A DNA stretch of 64,000 nucleotides from Psychrobacillus sp. NEAU-3TGS (GCF_029955155.1 NZ_JAPNOZ010000012.1:62001-126000), one strand, 5' to 3'. Counted from the first letter of the stretch, positions 10,041 to 19,321 are shown. The notes: a model not told the origin generated them from the letters alone. Numbers and translations: made by a program.

Positions 10041-10817
10041 ATGACGAATATTTTATTAAGAAAAGAAAACAACATTGCATATATCACCATTAATCGCGAA
10101 GAAGCGCTGAACTGTTTTAATTACGATACATTGCATCAGCTTCAACAAGTAGTAGATGCTATCTCAATTGATCCGGAAGTGAAAGTGATTATAATTACAG
10201 GAGCAGGGGATAGATCATTTAGTGCTGGTGCCGATTTGAAAGAGCGGAAAACATTAAAAGAATCAGATGTTAGGAGAAATGTGAAAGCGATACGAGATGT
10301 GTTCAACAGTATTGCAAATCTACCACAGCCAACTATAGCTGCAGTAAATGGGTATGCATTTGGCGGTGGCTTCGAACTCATGATTGCGTGTGATTTTTCC
10401 ATTGCAGTTGAAGGAGTGAAAATGGGTCTAACTGAAACAAGTTGGGCAATCATACCAGGAGCAGGTGGGACGCAAAGACTACCAAGACTAGTAGGAGAAA
10501 TGAGAGCGAAAGAGCTGATTTTCACTGCAAGAAAATTCACGGCAGAAGAAGGGGTACAGCTTGGAGTGGTATTAAAAGTAGTCCAAATAGAAAACCTTCT
10601 GAATTCTTGTGAACAACTAGCAAATGAAATAATGAAAAATGGTCCTGTTGCTATTAAACAAGCGAAGTATGCAATTACACAAGGGATGAATACGGACTTA
10701 CAAACGGGGCTTGCAATTGAGTCTAAGGCATACGAATTAACGATTCCAACTGAGGATCGCATTGAAGCGTTACTTGCATTCAGTGAGAAAAGGAATCCTG
10801 TCTTTTTAGGGAAATAA
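10041..10817 (+). CDS. enoyl-CoA hydratase, third crotonase of the paa region
   Basis: 258-residue crotonase with NGYAFGGGFELMIACDF and TETSWAIIPGAGGTQRLPR. It has the Glu residues expected of a hydratase. Start ATG 10041 lies behind AGGAGATG. Three crotonases are more than PaaF and PaaG require, so one may do the ring-opening (oxepin-CoA hydrolase) step normally done by the PaaZ hydratase domain. Which one cannot be told from sequence alone. It lies between paaJ and the regulator paaX on the same strand. Confidence 0.8.
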   Translation: MTNILLRKENNIAYITINREEALNCFNYDTLHQLQQVVDAISIDPEVKVIIITGAGDRSFSAGADLKERKTLKESDVRRNVKAIRDVFNSIANLPQPTIAAVNGYAFGGGFELMIACDFSIAVEGVKMGLTETSWAIIPGAGGTQRLPRLVGEMRAKELIFTARKFTAEEGVQLGVVLKVVQIENLLNSCEQLANEIMKNGPVAIKQAKYAITQGMNTDLQTGLAIESKAYELTIPTEDRIEALLAFSEKRNPVFLGK

Positions 10818-10902
10818 ATAGTAAACTCTAATAACAAAATAATGAAAGAAGGGGAGAAACGTGTTATATTGGAAATCAGGGAAAAAGAAAGAGTGAGTTT
10901 AC

Positions 10903-11781
10903 ATGTCGAATACACAATCAATGATATTTACAATTTACGGTGATTATATCCGTCATTACGGAAATAAAATATGGATCGGAAGCTTAATCCGACTGCTTAA
11001 AGAGTTTGGACATAATGAACAGTCGGTACGAGTAGCGGTTTCAAGAATGATGAAACAAGGTTGGCTCGAGTCCGAGAAGGAAGGGAATAAAAGTTATTAC
11101 TTTTTGACGACACGTGGTGAAACTCGGATGGAAGAAGCTGCCATACGGATTTTTAAATTAATGCCAAACGACTGGGATGGAAAATGGCGTATGCTAATGT
11201 ATACGATTCCAGAAGAAAAAAGACAAGTTCGAGATGAACTACGAAAAGAGCTTTTATGGAGTGGATTCGGCAGTTTTTCTAGTGGATGCTGGATATCACC
11301 GAACAATCTTGAAAAAGAAGTAGAATTTCTTATAGAAAAATATGGTATACAAAATTATGTAGATTTCTTCGTAGCAGACTACAAAGGGCCACAAGCAAAC
11401 AGAGCTCTTGTTGAAAAAAGTTGGCCGCTTCAAGAAATTGAAGGAAAATATCAAGATTTTATCTCTACCTACAGCAAACAATATATAATCCATCAGAGCA
11501 TGATGAATGACGGAAGAATGTCGGATGCAGAATGTTTTGTTGAACGAACAAATCTTGTACATGAATATCGTAAGTTTCTATTTTCTGATCCTGGTCTTCC
11601 AAAAGAACTGTTACCAGAAATATGGAGTGGTAACCATGCAGCTCTTTTATTTGAGCAATATTATAAATTGCTTGCACAGCCAGCAAATCATTTTTTCGAA
11701 GAAGTATTCCAAGAAGATAATGATATGCGTCGTAAGGACAAAGCATATGATGCAGATGATCATCCACTTCTTATGGACTAA
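10903..11781 (+). CDS. paaX: PaaX-family transcriptional repressor
   Basis: 292-residue PaaX-family protein. The N-terminal winged helix (IWIGSLIRLLKEFGHNEQSVRVAVSRMMKQGWLE) is followed by the central PaaX domain with WRMLMYTIPEEKRQVRDELRKEL and a C-terminal PaaX_C region. In characterised relatives phenylacetyl-CoA releases PaaX from paa promoters. It is the last gene of the strand run and is followed by a strong terminator at 11834. The candidate operator is the inverted repeat at 1469-1491, but E. coli PaaX boxes look different, so the link is only inferred. Confidence 0.88.
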   Translation: MSNTQSMIFTIYGDYIRHYGNKIWIGSLIRLLKEFGHNEQSVRVAVSRMMKQGWLESEKEGNKSYYFLTTRGETRMEEAAIRIFKLMPNDWDGKWRMLMYTIPEEKRQVRDELRKELLWSGFGSFSSGCWISPNNLEKEVEFLIEKYGIQNYVDFFVADYKGPQANRALVEKSWPLQEIEGKYQDFISTYSKQYIIHQSMMNDGRMSDAECFVERTNLVHEYRKFLFSDPGLPKELLPEIWSGNHAALLFEQYYKLLAQPANHFFEEVFQEDNDMRRKDKAYDADDHPLLMD

Positions 11782-11833
11782 CGTTTTTGGTGATCAGAAA
11801 AATACTTTGTTTGTAAACACATATCGGAAAGTA

Positions 11834-11886
11834 AATCACAAGGTTTTGGGAATGTTGGACATTTCCTAAACCTTGTGATTTTTTAT
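11834..11886 (+). terminator. intrinsic terminator after paaX
   Basis: Stem AATCACAAGGTTT / AAACCTTGTGATT with a run of six T. Closes the paa transcription unit. Confidence 0.8.
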
Positions 11887-11929
11887 ATGTTTGTAAACAT
11901 CAATAGGTATTGGAAAAAGCCGTCAGACT

Positions 11930-12245
11930 TCTACGGAAAACGGAGCTTCCAAAACCCCGCACGAGCGTAAAGAGGGCACTGAAAAAGTCCCTATAATTCG
12001 GATTTACCACATAGGGTTGTCCAATATTCCAATACAAAAGAAAATCGTTGAGCTCCCTTTCTGCGGGCGTTGCCTCAACCTCCTCGCTTCGCTGTGGGGT
12101 CTTCGACTAACGCTATTCCCGCAGGAGTGTCGCATTTTCTAACGAGCTGTTATATATGAAGTGTTTATATTTATATAATCGAAAGCTTTTCAGTGCCCAA
12201 AGAGTAGGAGATTCGTCCGCGGAAAGTAGTGGCTTTGCTGTACTC
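11930..12245. repeat. intergenic repeat interrupted by a MITE-like element
   Basis: The flanks (CAGACTTCTACGGAAAACGG on the left; GTCCGCGGAAAGTAGTGGC on the right) look like the two halves of another GC-richer dispersed intergenic repeat, split by the 225-bp element at 11974-12198. No gene was recognised between 11782 and 12573 apart from these repeats and the hairpins. Confidence 0.4.
11974..12198. mobile_element. MITE-like element with terminal inverted repeats
   Basis: 225 bp bounded by perfect 12-bp terminal inverted repeats GGGCACTGAAAA and TTTTCAGTGCCC, flanked by the direct repeat AAAGA (11969-11973 and 12199-12203), a likely target-site duplication. It has no transposase frame; the inside contains GC-rich blocks such as TTTCTGCGGGCGTTGCC. 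The ends resemble IS1182-type element ends (recollection only), which would supply transposase in trans. Confidence 0.65.
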
Positions 12246-12440
12246 AACTTGTCTTAATCTATATATAAGATTATGGCGGCAATTCTTTTAGTACGTTTTT
12301 GCTACATAAATTATTCTTCGTTCTAATGAAAGGTGCTTTTATTTGATATACAAGTGAATATTCAAAAAAGTAAAGGGAGCGCCTTATAGCTTTTAATGGT
12401 AACTCTATTGTTAGATAATAAAGGTCTCTAACTCATAGAA

Positions 12441-12485
12441 AAAATGGTCATGAATTCACTTGCGAATAGACGACCATTTTATTTA
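12441..12485. terminator. bidirectional terminator-like hairpin
   Basis: AAAATGGTC / GACCATTTT stem with a 22-nt loop, A-run on the left and TTTATTT on the right. Lies between paaX and the convergent paaY-like gene and could serve either strand. Confidence 0.45.
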
Positions 12486-12573
12486 ATTACATTAAATTTT
12501 TTAGAGTAGTTACTTTTTTATCTGAAGTAGTAGAATGATTGCCATCATTTTTTTCTTTTTCTTTCATTCCATC

Positions 12574-13095
12574 CTATTCTTCTTTTTCGAAAATTTCTCG
12601 ATAATCGATTCCTTTTTGTACATAAGTATCAATGGAAAGCTGAATAATATCGAAATCTTTTTCGTTTAATTCTCGAACTACCTTTCCAGGTGAACCGATG
12701 ACTAGTGAGCGAGGAGGGATTTTCTTTCCAGGCGGAATTAACGTATTAGCACCGATAATGCACTCTTCTCCAATTTCAGCATGATCTAGAATTGTTGATC
12801 CCATTCCAATAATAGAGCGTTTTCCAACCTTACATCCATGAAGGATAACATTATGTCCAACAGTAACTTCGTCTTCTATTACAACTGGCGCATCTTCATA
12901 TAAATGAATGGTTGAATTATCTTGGATACTGCATCTTTTTCCAATTGAAATTGATCCTTCATCTCCACGCAGTACTGTATTGAACCAAATAGTAGATTCT
13001 TCTCCAACTTGAACCTCTCCGATAACTTTTGCACCTGGAGCAACAAAAACAGTAGGATCTAACTCAGGTTTTTTCCCTTTAAAAGTGATAATCAT
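12574..13095 (-). CDS. paaY: gamma-carbonic anhydrase/PaaY-like hexapeptide-repeat protein
   Basis: 173-residue left-handed beta-helix protein of the gamma-carbonic anhydrase-like family. Hexapeptide repeats run from about residue 12 to 135 (VFVAPGAKVIGEVQVGEESTIWFNTVLRGDEG...). Metal-ligand His residues are visible in STIHLYED and VTVGHNVILHGC. The family includes E. coli PaaY, a thioesterase that relieves paa dead-end CoA esters, and B. subtilis YtoA of unknown role. Its location next to paaX favours PaaY, but YtoA-like is equally good by sequence. Divergently transcribed from the gene at 13180. Confidence 0.75.
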   Translation of the reverse strand: MIITFKGKKPELDPTVFVAPGAKVIGEVQVGEESTIWFNTVLRGDEGSISIGKRCSIQDNSTIHLYEDAPVVIEDEVTVGHNVILHGCKVGKRSIIGMGSTILDHAEIGEECIIGANTLIPPGKKIPPRSLVIGSPGKVVRELNEKDFDIIQLSIDTYVQKGIDYREIFEKEE

Positions 13096-13179
13096 AAATT
13101 TACCTCCATTTTTTAAATAATTTCAATTGTCATTCTATTAATTTTACTATAACATATTTTTATAGGGGTGGATAAAAAT

Positions 13180-14145
13180 ATGTTATATATTTGTGGAAAG
13201 TTGCAAATAACTTATCCAATTATTCAAGGTGGAATGGGGAATATTAGTAACGCACAGCTCGCTGCAGCTGTCTCAGAAGCGGGGGGCCTTGGCACAATCG
13301 GGTGCGGTACAATGTCTCCTAAGGAAGTAGAGAATATAATATTAGAAACAAAAGCGTTAACAATTAAGAGCTTCGCTATAAACATTGCACTTAGTGTCAC
13401 ACCATTTACAGAGGAACTAATTGATCTTGTTATCAAACATAAAGTACCAATTGTTTCGTTATCAGCGGGAAACCCAGCGCCATATATTCCTCTACTACAT
13501 GAACAAGGAGTAATTGTAATAGCCCTAGTAGCTTCTGTAAAACATGCACAGAAAGCGGAAGCTGCTGGGGCAGACATACTCGTTGCAGAAGGGTTTGAAG
13601 CTGCTGGTATAAACTCAAACTTAGAACTAACTACTTTCACACTCATTCCGCAAATTGTGAAACACGTAAAAATTCCCGTACTCGCAGCTGGAGGAATTGG
13701 AGATGGCAAAGGATTGGCGGCTGCTCTTATGCTTGGTGCAAGCGGTGTCCAAATCGGTACGCGTTTAATCGCAACAAAGGAAGCCCCTTTTCACGATGTT
13801 TATAAGGAAAATTTATTGAAGGCCAGTGACACGGAAACATTGATCGTCGGTCGAAGTGTAGGAAGACTGAGAAGAATCTTAAAGACACCTTATGCTGTGA
13901 AGCTCTATGAATTGGATAAAACAGGGATGACACTGGATCAATATAGTGAACTGACCTCGGAAAAACAACATCTTAAAGGTGCATTAGATGGCGATATCGA
14001 AGATGGTTTTATGAATAGTGGACAAATTGCAGGGCTTATTGAAGATATTCCAACAGTAAAAGAACTAATTGACGAAATGATGGAAGAAGCAGAAAATCGT
14101 ATGATTAAATCTGCAAAAGAATTAAAGAGAATACTAGAGTTGTAA
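13180..14145 (+). CDS. nitronate monooxygenase/FabK-type FMN TIM-barrel oxidoreductase
   Basis: About 321 residues. LQITYPIIQGGMGNISNAQLAAAVSEAGGLGTIG at the N-terminus and AGGIGDGKGLAAALMLGASGVQIGTR in the middle are the FMN-binding motifs of the NMO/enoyl-ACP reductase II family. The start is placed at ATG 13180, 8 nt behind AGGGGTGG, rather than the in-frame GTG 13168. The long C-terminal tail (LIEDIPTVKELIDEMMEEAENRM) fits the shorter bacterial NMO class. Its substrate is unknown; it may be unrelated to phenylacetate despite lying between the two aromatic blocks. Confidence 0.8.
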   Translation: MLYICGKLQITYPIIQGGMGNISNAQLAAAVSEAGGLGTIGCGTMSPKEVENIILETKALTIKSFAINIALSVTPFTEELIDLVIKHKVPIVSLSAGNPAPYIPLLHEQGVIVIALVASVKHAQKAEAAGADILVAEGFEAAGINSNLELTTFTLIPQIVKHVKIPVLAAGGIGDGKGLAAALMLGASGVQIGTRLIATKEAPFHDVYKENLLKASDTETLIVGRSVGRLRRILKTPYAVKLYELDKTGMTLDQYSELTSEKQHLKGALDGDIEDGFMNSGQIAGLIEDIPTVKELIDEMMEEAENRMIKSAKELKRILEL

Positions 14146-14177
14146 AAAGTAGTGGGGATCTTACTCACTACTTTTTT
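14145..14177 (+). terminator. intrinsic terminator
   Basis: AAAAGTAGTG / CACTACTTTTT stem directly after the stop codon at 14143-14145, with a T-rich tail. Confidence 0.75.
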
Positions 14178-14249
14178 GTATGAATCAGTTAATTTAGAAT
14201 TGATAGATTTTTATAATTACTATATTGACTATGGTATTACAAATTGTTA

Positions 14250-14266
14250 CTATTACGTTGTAATAG
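14250..14266. promoter_or_regulatory. palindromic candidate operator
   Basis: Perfect inverted repeat CTATTAC-GTT-GTAATAG, 128 bp before the thioesterase start and upstream of a TATAAT box at 14284-14289. A candidate binding site for a specific regulator of the phenylalanine operon; the regulator is not identified. Confidence 0.35.
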
Positions 14267-14295
14267 TGTTATGTCGTGTGAAATATAATGTAATA

Positions 14296-14309
14296 TGAAA
14301 GCGTTTACA
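14296..14309 (+). promoter_or_regulatory. CcpA cre site
   Basis: TGAAAGCGTTTACA matches the catabolite-responsive element consensus TGWNANCGNTNWCA at every position. It lies just 3' of a TATAAT box at 14284-14289, where CcpA binding would block initiation. Predicts glucose repression of the operon that starts at 14395. Confidence 0.75.
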
Positions 14310-14394
14310 TCATTTTGTGTAATGGTGAATAGAAATAGCCAAACACCATTTAGTATTAAGAAGATTCGAGCATATTGTAAGTAGAGGTGTTGTA

Positions 14395-14820
14395 ATGAGA
14401 AGCGGAATGGAAATAGGCAGAGAAGAGAATATACAAATATCAGTAACAGAGGATATGTTTGCATCTTTTGAAGGGAAAATAGTTCATCCTGTCTATTCAA
14501 CGGTAACAATGACATATCATATGGAATGGGTTTCCAGAAGAATTATTCTTCCATTTTTAGAAGACCACGAAGAAGGAATGGGAGCATCCGTAAAGCTAAG
14601 TCATATAGCGCCTTCCCCACTCGGTACGGTAGTTACGCTAACTGCCACTTTAGTTGATGTACAGGACAATGTAGTACTAACAAAAATTGTGGCATCCAAC
14701 CAATTAGGTATTATTGGTAAAGGTGAAGTGAAACAAGTTATTTTACCTAAAAAAACAATAGCTGAAAAACTAAAAATTGCTTCCATATTTCCAGAGAAAG
14801 ATGAATCTATTTTAGACTAG
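14395..14820 (+). CDS. hot-dog fold thioesterase, FlK-like
   Basis: 141-residue single hot-dog domain protein. ASFEGKIVHPVYSTVTMTYHMEWVSRRIILPFLEDHEEGMGASVKLSHIAPSPLGTVV follows the pattern of fluoroacetyl-CoA thioesterase-like proteins. It probably hydrolyses an acyl-CoA of the pathway and recycles CoA from dead-end esters, as PaaI does in other paa systems (inference). ATG 14395 follows GAGGTG. First gene of the cre-regulated operon, 33 bp before phenylalanine dehydrogenase. Confidence 0.72.
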   Translation: MRSGMEIGREENIQISVTEDMFASFEGKIVHPVYSTVTMTYHMEWVSRRIILPFLEDHEEGMGASVKLSHIAPSPLGTVVTLTATLVDVQDNVVLTKIVASNQLGIIGKGEVKQVILPKKTIAEKLKIASIFPEKDESILD

Positions 14821-14853
14821 AAAGTAATTCCTTAGGGGGTATAAAGGGTGATA

Positions 14854-15996
14854 ATGGCTGAAAAAATGGCAATAACAAAAGAATTTGATCTTTTCGAGAA
14901 GATGGCGAAACATGAACAAGTGGTTTTTTGTAACGATCCATCTACTGGATTGCGTGCAATTATTGCAATCCATAATACAACGCTTGGCCCAGCACTTGGT
15001 GGATGTCGTATGCAACCATACAGTAGTGTGGATGAAGCGCTAGAAGATGCTCTTCGTCTTTCCAAAGGAATGACTTATAAATGCGCAGCTGCTGATGTCG
15101 ATTTCGGAGGCGGGAAAGCAGTAATTATTGGTGATCCTAAAACAGATAAATCACCGGAATTATTCCGCGCATTCGGACAATTTATAAACTCTCTGGGTGG
15201 ACGTTTTTTTACAGGTACCGATATGGGGACGACAATGGATGATTTCATTCACGCGCTGAAAGAAACGAATTTCATTAACGGACTTCCAGAAGAATATGGT
15301 GGAGGTGGTGATTCTTCTATACCAACTGCCGCTGGTGTTTTGTACGGCATCAAAGCAACCAATCAATTGTTGAATGGAAATGATGACTTAGGTCAACATA
15401 GTTATGCGATTCAGGGATTAGGTAAGGTCGGGTTTAAAGTTGCAAAAGGACTTCTGGAAGCTGGTGCTCGCATTTTCGTAACAGATATTAATAAAGACAG
15501 CCTTCGATCAATCGAAGAAGTAGCTGCAAAAACAACTGGCAAAGTTCAGATTGTTGAAAATGATGATATTTATTCCCAAGAAGCAGATATATTCGTTCCA
15601 TGTGCATTTGGAGGAATTATTAACGACACTACAATTCCTCATTTTAAAGTGAAAGCAATTGTAGGTTCAGCTAACAATCAATTATTAGAAGATAGACATG
15701 GAAGTTTATTGAGAGATAATGGGATTTTGTACGCTCCGGATTACATTGTAAATTCTGGTGGTCTTATACAAGTTGCAGATGAATTGTATGGCATAAATCA
15801 TGAACGTGTACTTGCAAAAACAAAACATATTTACGATGTAATATTGGAAGTATATAAAGATGCTGAGAGCAGCGGAAAAACAACAGATGAATCAGCGAAT
15901 GCAATGTGTGAAAAAAGAATAGCAGATCGAAGCAAACGGAATAGCTTTTACTCAGCACCAGCGAAACCAAAATGGTCGTTTAGCAAACTATCCTAA
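14854..15996 (+). CDS. pdh: phenylalanine dehydrogenase
   Basis: 380-residue Glu/Leu/Phe/Val dehydrogenase. GPALGGCRM and [19 protein letters not shown] carry the substrate-binding and catalytic lysines, and [20 protein letters not shown] is the NAD-binding loop. The stretch [24 protein letters not shown] and the C-terminal [16 protein letters not shown]...KPKW match the phenylalanine dehydrogenases of Sporosarcina, Lysinibacillus and Bacillus badius rather than leucine dehydrogenase. It oxidatively deaminates Phe to phenylpyruvate. The start is set at ATG 14854 (ribosome site AAAGGG) instead of the in-frame GTG 14848. The following four genes encode a complex that could take phenylpyruvate to phenylacetyl-CoA. 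Confidence 0.85.
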   Translation: MAEKMAITKEFDLFEKMAKHEQVVFCNDPSTGLRAIIAIHNTTLGPALGGCRMQPYSSVDEALEDALRLSKGMTYKCAAADVDFGGGKAVIIGDPKTDKSPELFRAFGQFINSLGGRFFTGTDMGTTMDDFIHALKETNFINGLPEEYGGGGDSSIPTAAGVLYGIKATNQLLNGNDDLGQHSYAIQGLGKVGFKVAKGLLEAGARIFVTDINKDSLRSIEEVAAKTTGKVQIVENDDIYSQEADIFVPCAFGGIINDTTIPHFKVKAIVGSANNQLLEDRHGSLLRDNGILYAPDYIVNSGGLIQVADELYGINHERVLAKTKHIYDVILEVYKDAESSGKTTDESANAMCEKRIADRSKRNSFYSAPAKPKWSFSKLS

Positions 15997-16011
15997 TGGG
16001 AGGCGAGTTAA

Positions 16012-17067
16012 GTGGAAGATAACTACCCTATAAAAAGAATCATAGACGATCAAGGATCTCTTGTTGATACGGGATTTGAAAATCAAATAGATGAGCAATT
16101 GGTTCAAGACCTTTACTATCACATGTTACGAATTCGTACTTTTGATAGAAAAGCGATTAACTTGCAACGACAAGGACGTTTGGGTACTTATGCCCCTTTT
16201 GAAGGACAGGAAGCTGCTCAAGTTGGTAGCGCACTCGCATTAAAAGCTGGAGACTGGGTTTTCCCAACTTATCGAGATCATGGTGCGACAATTACATTCG
16301 GAAAAAGTATGGCTAGAACGTTTTTGTACTGGAATGGGAGAGTAGAGGGCTGTGTGGCACCGCAAGATAGAAATATATTCCCACCCGCTGTTCCTATTGC
16401 TACTCAACTACCCCATGCGGCAGGTGCTGCTTGGGCTGAGAAGAGAAGAGGAACACAAAATGCAGCAATTGCTTATTTCGGGGACGGTGCAACTTCGGAA
16501 GGTGATTTTCATGAAGGTTTGAATTTTGCGAGTGTATTCAAAGTACCGGTTGTCTTTTTTAACCAAAATAATGGATATGCGATTTCAGTCCCGATTGAAA
16601 AACAAATGAATTCTGAGACGATAGCTCAAAAATCAGTTGCCTATGGTATTCCAGGGGTACGAATCGATGGAAATGATTGTTTCGCAGTATATTTTGAAAC
16701 GAAAAAAGCCTTTGACAATGCACGAGCTGGAAATGGACCAACATTGATAGAAGCAATTACGTGGCGAAAAGGTGCACACACAACTGCTGATGATCCGTCA
16801 AAATACCGTCCTGAAAAACAAGGGGAGGATTTTGTTGATCCATTAACAAGATTAGAACTGTTTATGAAAAATTACGGCTATTGGAATGATGAATGGATCC
16901 AAGAAATAAAAGATAAAACGAGCAGTGAAGTTGAAGCGGCAGTTGAAGAAATGGAAAAGTTTCCTCCGCCGAACTTAGAAGACGTTTTTCATCATGTATA
17001 TGCTGAAATGCCAGCCCAACTTGTTGAACAAAAAGAATCGTACCTTGCACATCTAGGGAGGCGGTAA
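16012..17067 (+). CDS. 2-oxoacid dehydrogenase complex E1 alpha subunit
   Basis: 351 residues, with TPP-binding motif GDGATSEGDFHEGLNFASVFKVPVVFFNQNNGYAIS and the phosphorylation-loop-like RKGAHTTADDPSKYR, as in branched-chain/pyruvate dehydrogenase E1 alpha. GTG 16012 follows GGGAGG at good spacing. It lies 15 bp after phenylalanine dehydrogenase, so phenylpyruvate is a plausible substrate; sequence alone does not separate this from branched-chain 2-oxoacids. E1 beta starts 3 bp after its stop. Confidence 0.88.
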   Translation: MEDNYPIKRIIDDQGSLVDTGFENQIDEQLVQDLYYHMLRIRTFDRKAINLQRQGRLGTYAPFEGQEAAQVGSALALKAGDWVFPTYRDHGATITFGKSMARTFLYWNGRVEGCVAPQDRNIFPPAVPIATQLPHAAGAAWAEKRRGTQNAAIAYFGDGATSEGDFHEGLNFASVFKVPVVFFNQNNGYAISVPIEKQMNSETIAQKSVAYGIPGVRIDGNDCFAVYFETKKAFDNARAGNGPTLIEAITWRKGAHTTADDPSKYRPEKQGEDFVDPLTRLELFMKNYGYWNDEWIQEIKDKTSSEVEAAVEEMEKFPPPNLEDVFHHVYAEMPAQLVEQKESYLAHLGRR

Positions 17068-17070
17068 TGA

Positions 17071-18087
17071 ATGGCACAAATAAAAGAGTCAGTCACAAAA
17101 AATGAAACGACAAAGCAGTTGACTTTAATTCAAGCTATTAATGATGGTATGCGACTCCTTTTAGAAGAGGATGAACGAACCATTATTCTTGGTGAAGATA
17201 TCGGTAAGAACGGTGGGGTATTCCGAGCGACTGAAGGACTACAAGAAACATTTGGTGATGATAGAGTAGTAGACACTCCACTGTCAGAAGCAGGGATTAT
17301 CGGAACGTCGATTGGGCTTGCTGTTAACGGTTTTAGACCGATTGCTGAAATTCAATTTCTCGGTTTTATTTATCCTGCTTACGAGCAAATCATGACACAT
17401 GTCTCACGAATTCGAATGCGTTCGATGTCCCGTTTTACAGTGCCAATGGTTATTCGAGCACCATATGGGGCTGGAATACGCGCACCGGAGATACATTCTG
17501 ATAGTACTGAAACCTTATTCACACATATGCCTGGCATTAAAGTCGTTTGCCCTTCAAATCCTTACGATGCAAAAGGATTGTTAATTGCTGCCATGGAAGA
17601 TCCTGATCCTGTATTGGTTTTGGAGCCTATGAAAAACTATCGTTCGAAGAGAGATGAAGTACCTGTTGAGAAATATACGGTGGAAATTGGTAAAGGAAAA
17701 ATTGTACGTGAAGGTACAGATGTAACACTAATTGCTTGGGGAGCGATGATATCGATAGCAGAGAAAGCATCTGAATTGGCTGCCCAAAAGGGAATTAGTT
17801 GTGAAATTATTGATCTACGAACATTGTATCCAATTGATCGTGACATCATAGCTAACTCTGTGAAAAAGACAACAAGAGCAGTTATTATTCATGAAGCTCA
17901 AAATACTGGAGGATTAGGTAATGATATCGTGTCGATTATTAACGATACAGCCTTCCTTTATTTACGAGCTCCAATTGAACGAGTTACGGGATTTGACGTA
18001 CCGGTTCCATTCTTTGCATTAGAAGAACATTATCTACCAACACCGGCAAGAGTCGTTGAGGGAATTGAAAAAGTGGTTCATTTTTAA
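17071..18087 (+). CDS. 2-oxoacid dehydrogenase complex E1 beta subunit
   Basis: 338-residue transketolase-like beta subunit. TLIQAINDGMRLLLEEDERTIILGEDIGKNGGVFRATEGL, DTPLSEAGIIGTSIGLAVNGFRPIAEIQF and the C-terminal VTGFDVPVPFFALEEHYLP are characteristic of acetoin/branched-chain/pyruvate E1 beta. It pairs with E1 alpha to form the thiamine-dependent decarboxylase. ATG 17071 follows AGGGAGGCGG. E2 follows after 12 bp. Confidence 0.9.
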   Translation: MAQIKESVTKNETTKQLTLIQAINDGMRLLLEEDERTIILGEDIGKNGGVFRATEGLQETFGDDRVVDTPLSEAGIIGTSIGLAVNGFRPIAEIQFLGFIYPAYEQIMTHVSRIRMRSMSRFTVPMVIRAPYGAGIRAPEIHSDSTETLFTHMPGIKVVCPSNPYDAKGLLIAAMEDPDPVLVLEPMKNYRSKRDEVPVEKYTVEIGKGKIVREGTDVTLIAWGAMISIAEKASELAAQKGISCEIIDLRTLYPIDRDIIANSVKKTTRAVIIHEAQNTGGLGNDIVSIINDTAFLYLRAPIERVTGFDVPVPFFALEEHYLPTPARVVEGIEKVVHF

Positions 18088-18099
18088 GGAGGATATGGA

Positions 18100-19320
18100 A
18101 TGCTCGAAGTAAAGCTGCATGATGTCGGGGAAGGAATGACCGAAGGAGAAGTACTTCATTACTTAGTGAAGGTAGGAGATTCGGTTATAACTGATCAACC
18201 ACTTGTAGAAGTACAAACAGACAAAATGGTTGCTGAACTTACTTCTCCTTGCTCAGGCATCGTTAAAGAAATTCGTATTGAAGAAGGTGAAGTTGTACAG
18301 GTCGGAACAAGCTTACTCTACATTGAATCCGATGAATCTGTACGGACGGAACAAAAATTACATGTAGAAATGAATCCAGTTTCAGAAACGATAGGGAAGT
18401 CTACGAATAACAATGAAGAAAAAGCTCTTCCGATTACTTATAAACGAGTGCTTGCTACTCCATACACACGCAAAATTGCACGCGACAATAACATTAATAT
18501 TGAAGACATCCGTGCTACAGATCCATCTGGAAGAGTCACTGAGGAAGATGTTTATCGATTCTTGAAAGGAATACAATCAACTGAGGAATCTGTAAAGGAT
18601 GAAAAGCAAACAGTATTATCTCAAGAAATACTAGATGATATTCCTTTTAAAGGGATTCGGAAAAAGATTGCAGAAAAGATGACGAAATCACTCTTTACAA
18701 TTCCCCATGTCACTCATTTTGACGAAGTCAATATGACAAACTTACTTGAATTGAAAGAGCAAATGAAAGCATCTGGAGAATCAATCAGTATCCCAGCATT
18801 TCTTATTAAAGCACTTGTTATTTCATTAAAGGAATTCCCTATATTCAATGCGGAACTCGATGAAGAAAATAGCAGGATACTACTAAAGAAAAACTATCAT
18901 ATTGGTATCGCGACAAACACAGAAAGTGGTTTAATGGTCCCGGTTATTCATCATGTCGATAAGAAATCAATTAAACAGATTAATAGTGAGGTCAAAGGGT
19001 TAACAGAAAGAGCGATTGCAGGTAAACTACAACCATTTGAAATGCAAAATAGTACTTTTACGGTAAGTAATGTTGGACCTTTAGGAAGTACAGGAGCGAC
19101 GCCGATTATCAACTATCCTGAAACCGCTCTGATTGCTTTTCACAAAACGAAAAAACAACCAATTGTCAATTCTCAGGATGAAATCGTAATTGGCCATATT
19201 ATGACATTTTCTATGGCGTTTGACCACCGTGTAGCGGATGGGGCTACGGCAGTTGAATTTACGAACCGCTTTGCAGGTATGATTGAACAGCCACATAAAC
19301 TGATGTTGGAGTTGATATAA
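18100..19320 (+). CDS. 2-oxoacid dehydrogenase complex E2 dihydrolipoyl acyltransferase
   Basis: 406 residues: one N-terminal lipoyl domain (lipoyl Lys in EVQTDKMVAEL, about residue 43), a peripheral subunit-binding domain (ATPYTRKIARDNNINIEDIRATDPSGRVTEEDV, about 121-155), then the catalytic domain with SNVGPLGSTGATPIINYPE and the active-site His in FDHRVADGA near residue 373. It transfers the acyl group from lipoate to CoA, so with phenylpyruvate the product would be phenylacetyl-CoA. The stop is followed after one base by the E3 start. Confidence 0.9.
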   Translation: MLEVKLHDVGEGMTEGEVLHYLVKVGDSVITDQPLVEVQTDKMVAELTSPCSGIVKEIRIEEGEVVQVGTSLLYIESDESVRTEQKLHVEMNPVSETIGKSTNNNEEKALPITYKRVLATPYTRKIARDNNINIEDIRATDPSGRVTEEDVYRFLKGIQSTEESVKDEKQTVLSQEILDDIPFKGIRKKIAEKMTKSLFTIPHVTHFDEVNMTNLLELKEQMKASGESISIPAFLIKALVISLKEFPIFNAELDEENSRILLKKNYHIGIATNTESGLMVPVIHHVDKKSIKQINSEVKGLTERAIAGKLQPFEMQNSTFTVSNVGPLGSTGATPIINYPETALIAFHKTKKQPIVNSQDEIVIGHIMTFSMAFDHRVADGATAVEFTNRFAGMIEQPHKLMLELI

Positions 19321-19321
19321 A

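Noticed and set aside
10142-10921. Long minus-strand open frame (259 codons) opposite the third crotonase
   Set aside because: Mirror of a well-supported gene with catalytic motifs; no ribosome site and low-complexity composition.
13224-13709. Minus-strand open frame opposite the NMO-type gene
   Set aside because: Ser/Ala/Pro-rich shadow of a real coding sequence.
14854-15996. Leucine dehydrogenase
   Set aside because: The [13 protein letters not shown] segment and the KRNSFYS...KPKW tail match phenylalanine dehydrogenases rather than leucine dehydrogenases.
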